A program made the translations under genes and the position numbers. Positions 1-13,100 of a stretch of 64,000 nucleotides of DNA are shown one piece after another. This DNA comes from Chaenocephalus aceratus (Eukaryota > Chordata > Actinopteri > Perciformes > Channichthyidae). Numbering within the stretch: position 1 is the first letter of the stretch; every line of letters starts with the position of its first letter. The stretch is from the NCBI GenBank assembly GCA_023974075.1, contig CM043800.1, positions 27,310,952 through 27,374,951 on the forward strand, given 5' to 3'. The notes below the pieces were generated by a model. The model ran no database searches and was not told where the DNA came from. It saw only the letters and a list, made by a program, of their open reading frames with translations.

Positions 1-85
1 AATATTCTTCGTCTTACCTGTAGAGCTATTCATCAATATAGATTGTTTTGTTAGGAGTTGCTGACAGTTGGAGATATTGGCCTTA

Positions 86-706
86 AGGCCCTGACACACC
101 AAGCAGTCACCAGAGGACTAGCCGACGCTGAAGTCGGCTGTTGCCTGGCCGTGTTCTCCTGCGTTTTGGCCATGTGTCGCACGGGAACACACCGCACCGA
201 CTTCAGTGCGTGAGTGGCAATAACTCTCCTTACCAGCAGGCGGCGGTAGTGTGTATTCGTCATTCAAAAGAGGCAACAACCGGAAGACAGAGAAGAAGAA
301 GAGTATCTTTTCTCCGTAATATCATACAGAGCTGGCCTCTCCTGGATCAAGGTGATGAGCAGGTCCTCGTTTGCATCATTCCAGATCGCCATGATGAGAT
401 GAAAATGAATAGCAGTCTGTGTGTGCCTTCTTAAATCGTTTGTTTACGTCCCTCACTTCCGCTTCGCTTCTCATGCACTGATTCACTAGCTGAACAGCCA
501 ATCAGAGTGATTATTTGGTCCGACTGCCAGACCCGATGCATGGCCGATTCAACATGTTGAATCGGCCATGCATCGGGTCTGGCAGTCCAAATAAGGCGTG
601 TCACGGTCGACGGTGCGGGACACACCAACCTGACTACGGCGCCGCGAATGCCCGACAGCCTCTGACGGCCTCTGACTCCCAAAATCGGGTTGGTGTGTCA
701 GGGCCT
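86..706. mobile_element. PIF/Harbinger-like MITE with a central perfect palindrome
   Basis: Terminal inverted repeats of about 17 bp (AGGCCCTGACACACCAA at the left, its reverse complement at the right) are flanked by the 3-bp direct repeat TTA (83-85 and 707-709). This is the target-site pattern of PIF/Harbinger elements. No transposase frame is visible in the 621 bp, so the element is non-autonomous. It lies upstream of the zinc-finger exon, probably in an intron of that gene. The superfamily call rests on the TTA duplication and is an inference. Confidence 0.75.
523..586. repeat. 64-bp perfect palindrome
   Basis: Two 32-bp arms meet with no spacer at 554/555, at AACA|TGTT, and match without mismatch. 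Outside them the match continues (TTATTTGG / CCAAATAA) except for a 4-bp insertion in the left arm. It lies inside the MITE at 86-706 and can form a long cruciform or hairpin. Confidence 0.95.
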
Positions 707-729
707 TTAGAGTGGTCTGTCTCCCTCAT

Positions 730-1000
730 ACCTTCAAACACATTACATGACATTACATAGCATTTAGCTGATGCTTTTATCCAAAGCGACTTACAATAAG
801 TGCAATAAACCATAACGATTCAAACTAAGGACAACAAGAACAGTGCTGACATGTTAACTTCAAATAAGCAATATCATTGGAAGTGCTGTCGCATAAGTAA
901 AACTCTAAAGTGCGGTTTTTTTATTTTAGGTATAAGCGAAACAGGTGGGTCTTCAGTTTGCGGTATACATTTGAAGAACTCACAACTTGGCTTCTCAGGA
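730..1000 (-). mobile_element. LINE 3' tail fragment (L2-like)
   Basis: The stretch begins with ATTAC-type repeats, followed by the block 'agctgatgcttttatccaaagcgacttacaataag' (about 770-804). This block recurs at about 22350-22387, where it is attached to a reverse-transcriptase C-terminus. Read on the minus strand, this is the 3' end of the same LINE family with only remnants of coding sequence. The right boundary is uncertain. Confidence 0.6.
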
Positions 1001-1540
1001 TAATCCACACACCTTGTTGTGAGCAGTTTCATGTAGGGACTATTTTTCTTTTAGAGAGTGGCGTTCATCTTCTTATGGGCGAGAGGCTATTGCTTGTGAG
1101 AGTGCGAGACGTAAACAATAATGGCATCCTTGTTTATGCACGCTTTCCTCTGCAAGGTGATAAAGCAAAAATAAATTAGTTCTGTAATGAAAGTGCTCAT
1201 AACAAGATCTGCTGATCATCTTGATTAAGCAAATCATGACTTCTTGACAAAGATATTTGCTGTCGAGTTTTTCCAATGTAGTTATTTGGCACTCTTATCT
1301 CCACGAGTGAGGTACAATTTTGTTCCATAATATTGGTGAGAAATCAGAGGTTTCTACTGGCCATTATCTCAAACTCACACCAAAACAACATGGATGGATA
1401 AATACCACTGTACGAGGAAGGTGGTGGAGGTGAACTGTCCCTTTTTGGTAAAACAATCCTGATTATAGGTGCATTAGTAAAAGTGTTGACTGATGGTTTC
1501 ACCGATTCTTTATCAAATGTGTTTTTATTTCCCTCAACAG

Positions 1541-1879
1541 AGACACAAGCACATCCACACAGGCCAGAGGAACTTTGTGTGCCCGATCTGCTCCAAACGC
1601 TTCAGGGAGGCCGGAGAGCTGCAACGCCACCAGAGGGTCCACACCGGAGAGAAGCCCTACCAGTGCCAGCTCTGCCACACACGCTTTGCCGAGCGCAACA
1701 CACTGCGCCGACACACCAAGCGCAAACACCCCTACCACCAAGTCGCCATGGAAATGCTGAACGAGAGAAGGGACAGAGGAGATGGAGGAGGAGGAGTGCA
1801 GGAGGAAGAGGAGAGCGCTGAATGGTATAGCTCCACTGTGTCTATTTTAGATAACTCAGAGTCAGAGACGGAAACTTAA
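1541..1879 (+). CDS. C2H2 zinc-finger protein, last coding exon (partial gene)
   Basis: The exon follows a good acceptor (pyrimidine tract ending CAACAG, 1538-1540) and runs to TAA at 1877-1879. It encodes the end of one finger (H-x3-H, then a TGQRN linker), a complete finger C-x2-C-x12-H-x3-H ([10 protein letters not shown]...), a TGEKPY linker, and a second complete finger C-x2-C-x12-H-x4-H ([10 protein letters not shown]...). A basic stretch and an acidic, serine-rich tail ending SESETET follow. TGEKP-type linkers indicate sequence-specific DNA binding in the nucleus. Upstream exons and any BTB, KRAB or SCAN domain lie before the window, so I cannot assign an orthologue. Overlapping frames in this exon are shadows. 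Confidence 0.85.
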   Translation, partial: RHKHIHTGQRNFVCPICSKRFREAGELQRHQRVHTGEKPYQCQLCHTRFAERNTLRRHTKRKHPYHQVAMEMLNERRDRGDGGGGVQEEEESAEWYSSTVSILDNSESETET

Positions 1880-2560
1880 GAGTTTTCTGCAGACTGCAAA
1901 AACAAGAGAAGGAGGAAGAGGGGGGTCATATGTAACATTGCTTAAACACTTAACTTTCCTTTCAAAAAGAGAGCACTTGCAATATCTATTTTAATGTTGT
2001 TTTAATTTATTTATATGAATGTGTATTATTTCCATTCCACTTAGTGGTAAAACTTCAGCCTTCAAAGTCATACATGATTTTGATATTAGCTTTCCTGTAG
2101 AGAAACAGTGAAAGGGGAAGATTATGCCTAAAATCATGTTTTCTAAGAGTATAGAATATTGATTCGGCTGCTAACATGCCCCCAGGACGACTTATTTACT
2201 CTATACGATCCTCTGCTCTAGTTGTGTAAATAGAGATTCATATTTGTAAGAGCTGCCCTTCTGCACTACCCTATGTGAAAGATGTAATCTATCTTTCTCA
2301 CCGTCAGAGACACTGTGAGTCATTTGCACTTATTTTATTTCAATATTAACCTTTTTTACATTGTGGAGGAAAATGCCATGTTATCTTGTGTTGCACCTGT
2401 CTATTTGACTTATTTGATTCATGTGAGAGTTTGACCAAATGTTTTTGAGCTATTATAACACATTTTCTGTTTATTGTAAATTATGTTAATTTATTTAAAT
2501 TAAATGTTGTCAACTGTAATTACATGTTGCCCTATCTTCTTTTTCAGTGTTCCACCAAGT
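1880..2560 (+). other. 3' UTR of the zinc-finger gene (probable)
   Basis: AT-rich sequence follows the stop. An ATTAAA at 2499-2504, followed by a GT/T-rich stretch, is a plausible polyadenylation signal. No ORF of note. The extent is inferred. Confidence 0.45.
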
Positions 2561-5500
2561 TAGTGTCTTTAAAGAATTGAAGTGTTGGATGTGGCCTTTT
2601 ATGATAATCACATTTAACTCTCCTTGATAATGAACATGGTCCAGGTCCACATCTCTAATTTAAGCTGATCCTCTGATTTGATTTTCATCTCTTCATTAAT
2701 CACCAAAAATGTGACCAGACATTACATGGATCTTTGTGGGGAAAAAAGAAGATACCTGATATATATCGTCTGGACCGCCTCCAGGGAGTAATTGAGAGTC
2801 CGTCTTCTGTTTTTTTGCACACTCTCAATTTTCTGCTCCATTTAAGCGACGGAGCCTAACAGAGCGCGGCTCAAGATAAGTTATTAAATACTGTATCGCT
2901 CAAATGACCTGACTGGGTCCTTGTGGCCGACCCATTCCTCATTTTTACGCTTGCCTCCATGCGAATAGATATGCCCTAGCATGCTGAAAGGCCTGCGCTA
3001 AGCTCCATTGTATCGGAGTTTAGGAAACTCACTTTAGAGAGGGTCAGTGGAAGGAGAGGTGTGAGCAAAGGTTAACCAAGCAGAGAGAGAAGAACGTGCT
3101 GCTGGCGTTGAGGATTGTGCCCTGTTCAAACTGCAGGATGCAGATGTTTAATGCATATTTTACTTTCACTATTTTATCTTATCTTTAAATACCTTTTACG
3201 TTAATATATAACTTCCAAGTCATAGATGGCATATTTCCTGTTCTAAAAAAGATTGTAACTCTTTAGTCGCTGAGAGGTTGAGTTCTGGCCTGGTTAGCTT
3301 AGACTGACGCTCTAACAAAAAATATGTTGAACAATGAAATCTTAATTGAATGAAAAAGGTCAACCTGTTTACATATGCAGAAAAGGTTTAGTGAGAATTA
3401 TCGCAGCTATCAAAAAGACCCTCTTTTCCACACACCTCACGCAGGAGAACAGGTGATCATTTTGACTGAGTGCCGCCCTATTTCATGACATTCAACTCAA
3501 CCAACCCATTGCGACCACACAATAATAAATGATATTACAAACATGACCAACACCAAAATTCAAACCGTGCACATTTTACATCAAAATACATCCCTTTTTG
3601 ATTGAATCCATGGCTCGAACAATTATAAGAAAAGCAATTGTATACAATTACCATTTCCAGCTGTCCTTTCCATGTATAGCCAAGCAGCTACTCATTTAAT
3701 GGATCGGTTTACTTGTGTTTAAGTTTGTCTTAAAATAATACTCACATTGTCATTTGTATAGTTTGAAGTTATTGGCTGTTGTAGTGGTTCCTCTTGTCTC
3801 CACTGGCTGTAAAATGCTCACATCACAATGCAATTTCTATGCAAGAGATGGAAGGACAACATATGTGGTTTAGTTCAGCTGCAATTGATACAGTCTTCAA
3901 CAGTTTGAGATTAATAACAAGGGGGCAACTAAAATTGCATTTTTTTTGGCATTACATTTCCATCAATTTTAACCTCTTAGACCCCACGGACCCTTCGGTG
4001 GGTCCGAAACCACAATATCTGCAAGCAACAGTGTCTGAGGGCTTCTTAAGATTGAATAAATTATGAATGTTTCATATCCATGTAACGGGAAAAAACTCAG
4101 CTCACTGATAATTTTTTTTTGTTGCAAAAAAAACAAGGCTGACGCTGAGCCTCTGAATTAGCCCTGTGCGAAACAATCTTAACGCCGTTAGCACAGAACT
4201 CTAGCTATACCGATCGATATATTTATTGGATCTGCACAAACAAGCTTGGATAACATCCTGAGAGTCCACAGATTATAGAAATATAAGGATCATCACTGAG
4301 CGATCAGAACTCGTGACAGGCGAAGCAAATACAGACAACACACACTTTAGCTGTTATTCTGATCAAAAGTCATGTTCAATGGCATTAAAACGAGAAAAAA
4401 CGCAGCTGAAGGGTAATCCATAGGTTAATCCAATGTGTCTGTCATATTGAACAAATTATTGATAATCCATAATTCAATTTTTATGCAAAAATCTGAGAAT
4501 AAAAATTAGCTGCTAATGGTAACCACCAGAGTGTGTTGCAGCTCCAGTTTTGGCTACGCGTTACTCTCACTCCTTATTTGGTAACCTGTGTGTGTATGTG
4601 GAACTTTCCCTTGATTCCATTGGCTCTAGCGGTTGAAAAGAGATGTCAATCATCAAAATCGACCAATGGGTTCCAGAGAAACGGCAAAAACGCCCATTTC
4701 CACCCAAATGGCCCCAGAGGTGGAGTTCTTTTTGCTAAACCTCTCTAAAAAGGTCAAATGTCACTTGTTTTGCATCAATATTGATACAGGGTACTTATTA
4801 TATGTTGTACTTTGGATTCCTAAAGCTTTTAGTCTACTAACCCATCATCCAAGGGTAGTTTTCAATATAAGTAAAAAATAATCTTTGGACGGACACTACA
4901 ATTTACAGTTTCAATCTGAATTTTCAATCTGAATTTTCTGTAAAATAAAAAATATCTATATTGATTCTGACTTTTCTACATCCAACTCACAGGTTTATCA
5001 TTACTTTGAGAAAAACGATTATTCATCTTCCTCTTTTAGAAGTGTAGTTATGGTCATTTGTTCTGGAAATGTCATTTTCGAGCATGAGACCTGAAAAACA
5101 GTCTTGGGGTCTAACACCCAACAAAACAAGGAGGGTTTTTTACCAAAAACAGCTAAACTTCAGATTACCTTTTTACCCAGAAAAGGTACTGTTGTGTCCC
5201 CCATCTCTTCCACTGTAGACAAGTAATAATTTAACTCTTCAGGGCCACTATAAAGAGGGGAAATTATTTCAGCAAGAAATATATTTGTCGACGTACAAGT
5301 AATATTTTTTGTTAAAAACTACTTGAAAAATCAGAAACCTTCCTTGGTTCTCTCTGTCATTACGCCAGGGGTACACATAAATGACCAGACCTGCTTTATG
5401 GTGTCATTTGATTTATAGAATTGTTGCATCAGTTTTATAATATACTGGAGTCAATGTTAGTTTTTGCCAACTTTCTTTGTTTAGTATCTTTCAAACTGTC

Positions 5501-7378
5501 TCTAACATTTATGCTATCTTTTATTTCCAGCACTCACTCAACTAGAGGTCTAACTTATCATTATGTCACTATAATAAACTATAAAGCTGCCAGAAACTCA
5601 AAAGCCTGTATAAATAAAAATGACAGAGATGGCTATACAAATTGGATTCAAATTCAAGGGTATTATAAAATATTGTTTCACTTTTTCTGAACACAAATAC
5701 AGCAGATAATATGTAAGAAGCAAAACTAAATTACATGTAATATAGTTTTGTGAAAATACTGCAGTCTTTTTACATGCAAGTGAGTTTATGTATCCATATT
5801 TGGGAAATTATGAAAACAAGGGATTGCACTCGAGGCATATTTCAAATACAATTGAAAATGAACATAAATATGCACATATCAACTGAAAATAACAAACATA
5901 AACAGTTAACATATTAACAGTGAAAGATATCAATCTCATATATCAATAAGGTAAAAGGTTATTTAGCCAATAAACAAACATTTTATTTTGCATGATGAAA
6001 TCTTAAGATATCCGTATTTTGCACCCAGTACCCTCAATTTTGAGTTGACTCTTATTTTCTTACTCACACTAGTATGCCCCTTCTCATCTCTTCTATAAAA
6101 GATGAGGCCCTTACTAGCCTTTTTATTGTAGAGGCTCATTGAAGTGCTAAGTTCATATTGTTAAGGTCACTCCGAGGTTCCAGCCGTTGAATCAGCTCTG
6201 TTCTGTCAGTAACACAAAACAGACCCGGTCCCCTAATTGACACCACTGGGCTGTTACACTGCTGAGCCTACAAGTTCCTCAGAGCGTGATGATGATGAAT
6301 ATTCAACCGGAGCAGTGTCGGATCAGCAGTCCAGCTGGAAATGTGTGTGTACAGTAGAGTGTGTGCGTGTAGGGTTGGTAGGCGTCCAGATTGCACACAG
6401 CTTCAAAGTGCAGTGACAGACAGAGGGATGATGGACAGAGTGCAGACAAATATTTGTGTGGTCTGTGTGTGTGTGTGTGCGTGCGTGTTGCGTGAAGTGG
6501 AACGGGCAGCAGAGCCTCAGAGTGGCACGAGGCACATGGCCAAGTGATTGAAGTGATAAAGGTAGAGGAGCAGAGGAGAGCAGCTGATGGCAGCAGACGT
6601 GATGGAGTGTGTTGGACCGGTGTGTTTCAGCTTACTCTCTGTGATACATCCTGCACCTTGATATGTTTGTTGTATAATCCACTCTGTTGCATCACACATG
6701 ACACCCATTATTGTAGGCCAAGATGATGGAAAGCTAAACTAACCATGACTTTCTTCTTCTTTATTGTCATTACACAGCTCAGCCATGGGAGGGCACACTC
6801 ACACTTGTGATGTTCTGCATGGACTGCCACATTCCCTATGCTGGCTCTCAGCTCTCTCAAATGGTGGAGGGATACTTATACGAAGGTGAAAGGCAGAAGA
6901 CAGTGAGCCTGGGGAGAGCTGGATCTACATTCAAACTCTGCAGTTTCAGCAGCAAAGGAGGCAGGTTTGACATAAATATGAAATTTCCCATGAATGTATT
7001 TTTAATCCAAGCGTTATGATGCTTGTCAGTCTGTGTGTTGCATGTGAAGGCAGAGCCCTGCACACACAAAAATGAGTCCAGAATTAAACTGAGAAATCTG
7101 ATATTTCACAAGGGAAAGGTTAGCAGCTTGCAAGCCTCTTTGCTCACCAGACACAGTGCAGGGTTAACACTATGGAGTGTATGTAAGTGTGTGTGAGAGA
7201 GAAAGTGGTAGAGAGGAAGGGAGGGAGAGAGAAGGAGGGCAACAGGTGTTAATCAGAGAGGGAGACCAGGCTGTAGACGAGAGGGTGTGGCTGGGCAGGA
7301 GAACCAGAGGAATAAGCAATTACATCACCTTTCCCTCAATAATGTGCCATGCTGTCAGTGCAGTCATTGTTTATATAA

Positions 7379-7381
<3 letters not shown>

Positions 7382-7426
<45 letters not shown>

Positions 7427-7438
7427 GTGTGTGTTTGT
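7382..7438. repeat. (GT)n microsatellite
   Basis: Nearly pure TG/GT dinucleotide run with a single GC interruption. Confidence 0.95.
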
Positions 7439-7969
7439 GAAATGCTTTTACAGGGCATGAGAGGAAAAGCAGTCAAAGGTGAGATTCGATAATGACGAAA
7501 GAAGCAGACATTCTGTGCAAAAAGAGCCGTCAGTCTATAACCTCGTATTAAATGAAGGTTCCCATTCACTTTGTGATCCATTAGTTGTTCCATTTTGTTC
7601 CATGGCAACCGTAATTGGCCCATACGTTGCTATCTCTGCTCCGTGTTCTCCGATTAGTGGATCTCCACGTCATTTTCTCTTTCCTTTCACATCTGATGGA
7701 ATGAGAGCAACCCATTCCCATGCTGTATCCCTGTGTTGTTGGCCCCAGCTCTCTTCCTGTCCCCTCAGTAAAGACTTCCCCCGGTGTTGCACCCTCCCTG
7801 CCTCTCCAACTTTTGCTGTCTCCTCACCCTCTCTACCTCCCCCCTCTGTTTCCCCCTCCCAACGACCTGCTGAACCAGCACACACCGGCCTGTCTGTCAA
7901 ATCGACAGAACAGGTGCTCCAGCAACGACCTCACGTCCCCCACTTTTCCCCCTCTGCAGCCCTAAGGCT

Positions 7970-8199
<230 letters not shown>

Positions 8200-8279
8200 C
8201 GCTTGGCACCAGCGCGGTACTGTAAAGTATATGCTGACGGACACTGACTTACTGACCTGTGACTCGTGTCATACACATT

Positions 8280-8287
8280 CACACACG

Positions 8288-8371
<84 letters not shown>
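8280..8371. repeat. (CA)n microsatellite
   Basis: Over 80 bp of CA repeat, about 85 bp from the compound array to its left. Confidence 0.95.
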
Positions 8372-9482
8372 GTGTAGTTGCACGCAAACACTACTAGATC
8401 ACTTAAAGAGGGTGACCCAAAGGTGTCTTGACAGGAGCATATGAGCCTGCAGTGCTGCTGCAGTACATGATTTGATGCGAGTCCAAAACACTCCCGGGCT
8501 TTTCTCGCTGACTTGTAATAAAGCGTTTCTTTATTCTGCCTTCACTTTTCTATCCATCACATTATGTGGCAATTCAGCTCCTACCATTGCTGGACTAACT
8601 TCACCAGTGAGCCTACTTTTCTTTAAAGTCACGTACAAACAAACACAAACATGCTTATTGTCTTTGAATCAATCAGTCAGCATATGTCAGGGGGGAATGA
8701 ATTGCTGCTATACGAGAGGGGAGGGGGGGAGACGAGGCCATGGAGGGGGAGGGGGAAAGTTTGACAGTCGCTCACAGTTGGCACCAAGGATCCAGGATGC
8801 ATTGGGGCGGATGGTGAGAGGGGGCAGAGAGAGCGAGGCAGAGGTAGAGAGGGTGAGTTTGTATCGCAGTAGGGAAGAGGGAACCACTGATCCTTTTTCT
8901 CTTTGCACTTCACCTTTAGGGGAAGAAGAGAAGTGTGAAAGGGGGCAAAAAGAAACAAAAGGATATGAAAAGAACATGAAAGAAAGGAATCGTCATTAAA
9001 CGCACTACGAAGTTCTCTCTTTCCCTCTCTTCCTCCACCTCGCACCTCTTTCAATTTAATCTTAAATCCACTCTCAATTTCCCCTGAGGGACTCAATTCT
9101 CTCTTTTCCTGTAAGTATTCTCTTTCATTCTCTTGCTGTTATTCTCTCTGTGTTTTCAGTGCCTGCTTCTGCCTCCGTGCCCTCCTGTAAAACATGTCTG
9201 TGGCAAACAACACATCTAAATCAATTGCTTGTTAGTAAATTGCATGTATGCGTGTGTGGCCTTCTTTTTGGACTTTTGTAAATAAATGTGATGTGTGTGT
9301 GTGTGTGTGTTTATGGTATTGGGAATAGGAAGAGCACTGGTGATTTAGTATGCATAACCTCGGCTACTTCACAACATGTGTGTTTGTGTGTGTTTGTGTG
9401 TGTTTGTGTTTGTCCATTCCCTTCGAACAGGCTTCCTCCGGGTGTTCTGTGGCCGGCCAGCTCAAATCAATATTGTTAATAG

Positions 9483-9483
9483 G

Positions 9484-9536
<53 letters not shown>
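9483..9536. repeat. (GT)n microsatellite
   Basis: Pure TG run about 600 bp upstream of the mamstr start codon. Confidence 0.95.
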
Positions 9537-9537
<1 letters not shown>

Positions 9538-10130
9538 ACTAATGCAGCTTATGTAGATTCCCAGCTCTCTTTATTTCAGCGAGGCAGTCCCACTTCTTTT
9601 AGTGCATGACACATTCGCGGTCCTGCTGTCACAGTGTGAGTGTGTTGTGCGATGCTGTAGGTGTTGCCACTTCATGTTTGTCCGTCACAATCGGCCCTGA
9701 CGTCTGAGTATCTGCTGGGGCTTCTGTCTCTGTCACCCCCCTCTCTGTAGAAGCCATCTTGTCAGTTTAATTCTCTGTATCGTTAGTTTGTCTCTGTGGG
9801 TGGGTCTGTGTGACTCTCTGTGTGATTATGACAGGCTGTCTATAGGGAGGCCTGCTGTTGCCAGAGCAGCTCGCCGCAGTGTTCAGTCTGCCTGTAGGTC
9901 TGGAGACTTTGCGTCTTTATTTCCCCCTCCATCTATCTCCGCTGTGCTTTGTGTGCCTCCATCAATATCGGTTTGTGTCTATCAGTGGATTAACAAGCAT
10001 CTGTCTCTCTCACTACCCTGCTTCCTCTGCTTCTCTGCACCAGTGAGAGGCATAAGGAGAGGGGTCCATTCCTCCTGGTAGAGCGACACCAGGAACTTCC
10101 TCTCTCTCACCCCCACCCTCCCCCTCCACC

Positions 10131-10185
10131 ATGACACTACTGGCCTCCGAGAGGTCGCTTCTCATCAGGAACAAGTTCCGCTCAG
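10131..10185 (+). CDS. mamstr: mamstr first coding exon (MEF2-interaction N-terminus)
   Basis: Encodes MTLLASERSLLIRNKFRS and ends in phase 1 at TCAG|GTGAGG. This peptide is the diagnostic N-terminus shared by the long myocardin isoform and MASTR, and absent from MRTF-A and MRTF-B. It joins VLQLRIQNRR in the next exon. Any upstream 5' UTR exons are not defined. Confidence 0.9.
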
Positions 10186-13100
10186 GTGAGGATCCTGAAG
10201 TCTCAACTCACGCCAATTATAACAGAGAAAGGTTTATTATCCCCACAGAATAATGGCTTTATATCTGGGGCATAATTGACATCGATATGTAGAGGTGAAG
10301 TGTTGGAGAGGGTTATTGGCTGGTGTGTCACATTGTCTATGATGTGATCAATAGAGTGATGGTATTGATCGGGGTGAATGTATTACGGGATTGATACACA
10401 CTGACACATGTCTTGAATAGATGTGTAAACAGCTGAGATTGAGACCAACGGATGTGCTCATGACACTGTGTGACACTTTAACCATTGTTGATAGGCATGG
10501 CAAAACAAACAGTTGGCCTTTATCAGGAAACTTTCTTATTTAAATAAACTTTTAACTCCATAACATAGTGAATGCATGTCTTAATAAGCTACAATCAAAC
10601 ATAAAAAGGTCCATGATTATTTATGATTGTATTACTTTCACAGATTCTTTATATCTTGAGGCCAAAATCTTTACAGAATATCTGAATGATTTCCAAATGA
10701 TATTACCGAGTTTAACTAATCCAATGTATTACTTTACTGATTACAACTTTCAGGAGACAACTGACATTCTGTGACAAACAGCATTCAATAAGTGCATAAT
10801 TTAAGTTTCCCTACAAGTTGTAGCGGCTGCTGTTTTGCTCCCAGGCAGCTGTCGTTAACGGCTGGTAAAATAGGAAGGCAGGGAAATGACACAGACGCTG
10901 TCCCCTAGGTGAACAAACACCTGCTGGAAAACGTGATTCCTCAGGGCAGCTGCTCTGTTTGACATCATGTATGTACATAGCAGAGTCTCTGCTACACCAT
11001 AAAGTCTGCTGCGACATCAAACTCCTGTTGGGTCTTGTGGGAAAAACAATGGCTTCTGTCAGCCATTAATACATATGATGTAGATTGTTTGAGTTCTTCT
11101 TTATTCTGTTTTGGATTATCATTGGTGTTGATAATAAAACTGTTCATGTCACAGAAGTAGGCCTATGCTAGATGCTAAGGGTCAATATTGCACTCGTAAT
11201 GTTAAAATACTGGCTCCTAACCTTTAAACGAAATCAACTCGCAACCCTTCCTCACATCTAGGAGTTCTGAGAAGAGTGTTTAATTGGGATGATTTTAAGA
11301 AGAGTATTTACAAGACATTTGCAAAGAACTGAATCCTAGTTAGAAAGCTATTAACATAATTCAGAGTAAAATATTTATTTTGTCTTATGTTGTTGATCAT
11401 CTAATGAGGACTGACCCACATGCTGGGAACCATTATGTACAGTAATGCTTCTTAAGTAATGCTATTTAAAAGTCTATGGCTTATATTGGGACCTCCACTT
11501 GACTATGCCTTTCTGTACTACTCAACGAAGGCGAAACAAGCTACAAAACATTGTAGATACTCACTCATACGCACACTGGAATCAACCAGAAACGTCAGTG
11601 CTGGCCTGACTTGTTAAGACAGCAGAGCACAGTGTGTTAATCACCTTTGAATCCAGATCTTTACAATGTTAAACTTTTGTTTTGAGTTGTCAGAGAGGCA
11701 GGAAGACACACATGAGGATGATGTGAGGAGGGGATGCATGAGAGGCTTGTGGAGAGAGCGGGACAGCTGAAGGGGGGATGGGACCAACAGAAATAGACAT
11801 ACTGAGAGATAAATAGTCACTGCCCTCAGCCCCCCCTGCACAGCCCCCCCCTTCCCCTCGTCATATCTCTCAGGTCTCAAAACTCACCGACATGTATCAT
11901 GCCCAGCCCTGCTGTGTATGTACTGAATGCTAATGTGCATTCGGTGGTGTGTAGATCTGTGCAGGCATGCAAGGAGATACATCATCTATAAGCATTGCAA
12001 AGCTTGAGGTGAAGTCATTTACAAGGCTGTATCATTTAACGATGATCCTGATGTTTGCATTGCTAAACTCTTACCTTTATACGTCAGTCATTTCTTTTTG
12101 CCAGATCATTTTCCTTCAAATCAAACCAACTTACTGTATCTGAGTAACTTGCGATATTTAATCTTTATTTTTGTTTGTTCTTAGCACAGCAGCTTAATCT
12201 CTGTTCTTGTCTTTCAGTCCTGCAGTTGAGGATTCAGAACCGAAGGCAAAGTGAAATCAATGCAGACTTAGGTTAGTCTATGTGTGTCATTTACATCGTG
12301 ATTGATTGGTCACCTCTTTTCACTGAGACATGATTACCTATTGATTAGTACACATCTTTGTAGGTTTTATTGTATTGACCTGCATTACTCTTATTTGATT
12401 TTCTTTTGGAGTCTAAAACATTTTTGGTGAATTATTACATTACTTAAAACCCCTTGTTGGGCCAAAGCATAGAGGTTGATGTCAATGTATAATGCACAAC
12501 TAGTTAAATTATAACAGCATTAACCATACAATGTGAATAACAGGAATACAATCTGAATAACATTTCATTCAGGATGATGAATTTTATGTTTTTATGTATG
12601 TGATGAGTTTTATGAATCAGGGGGTTAGGGTATGCTATGGTAAACAGAAATACACATGATATGCAAGATGTACATGATGTTTAAATTAATAATAATACAA
12701 CGTGTACACATTTAAAAAAAAAAATGTAAGTTAAAAGAATATATGTGGAAAGATAAGTATCATGCATTAATGGAAGATCAGATATGAGCATACATTCAAC
12801 ATCATTTCAGCCAGATCTCTGCACTCAATGCAATAAACAGTCATGTAGTATAGAGATACAAAAACAATCTCCAGGACTGTGTAGATATGCTGCTCTCCTG
12901 CTTTAGCCCCCCCCCCCCCCAAGTGCTGCACACCCCGCCAACACAAAAGAGCACCTCATGCTGTAACTTAGAAAAATGAGTGAAGGCTAAAAAATGCTTT
13001 GTTGATGCTCTGGTTCACCTCATTTGCTCCTCTACTACACAAGAATCTTCTAAAAATAACAAAAACAACAACTACTGCCTTTCATCATATAACCCCGTCT

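Noticed and set aside
3969..5130. Possible piggyBac-like element (TTAGACCCCA at both sides)
   Set aside because: Only about 10 bp shared, no clear TTAA duplication and no transposase.
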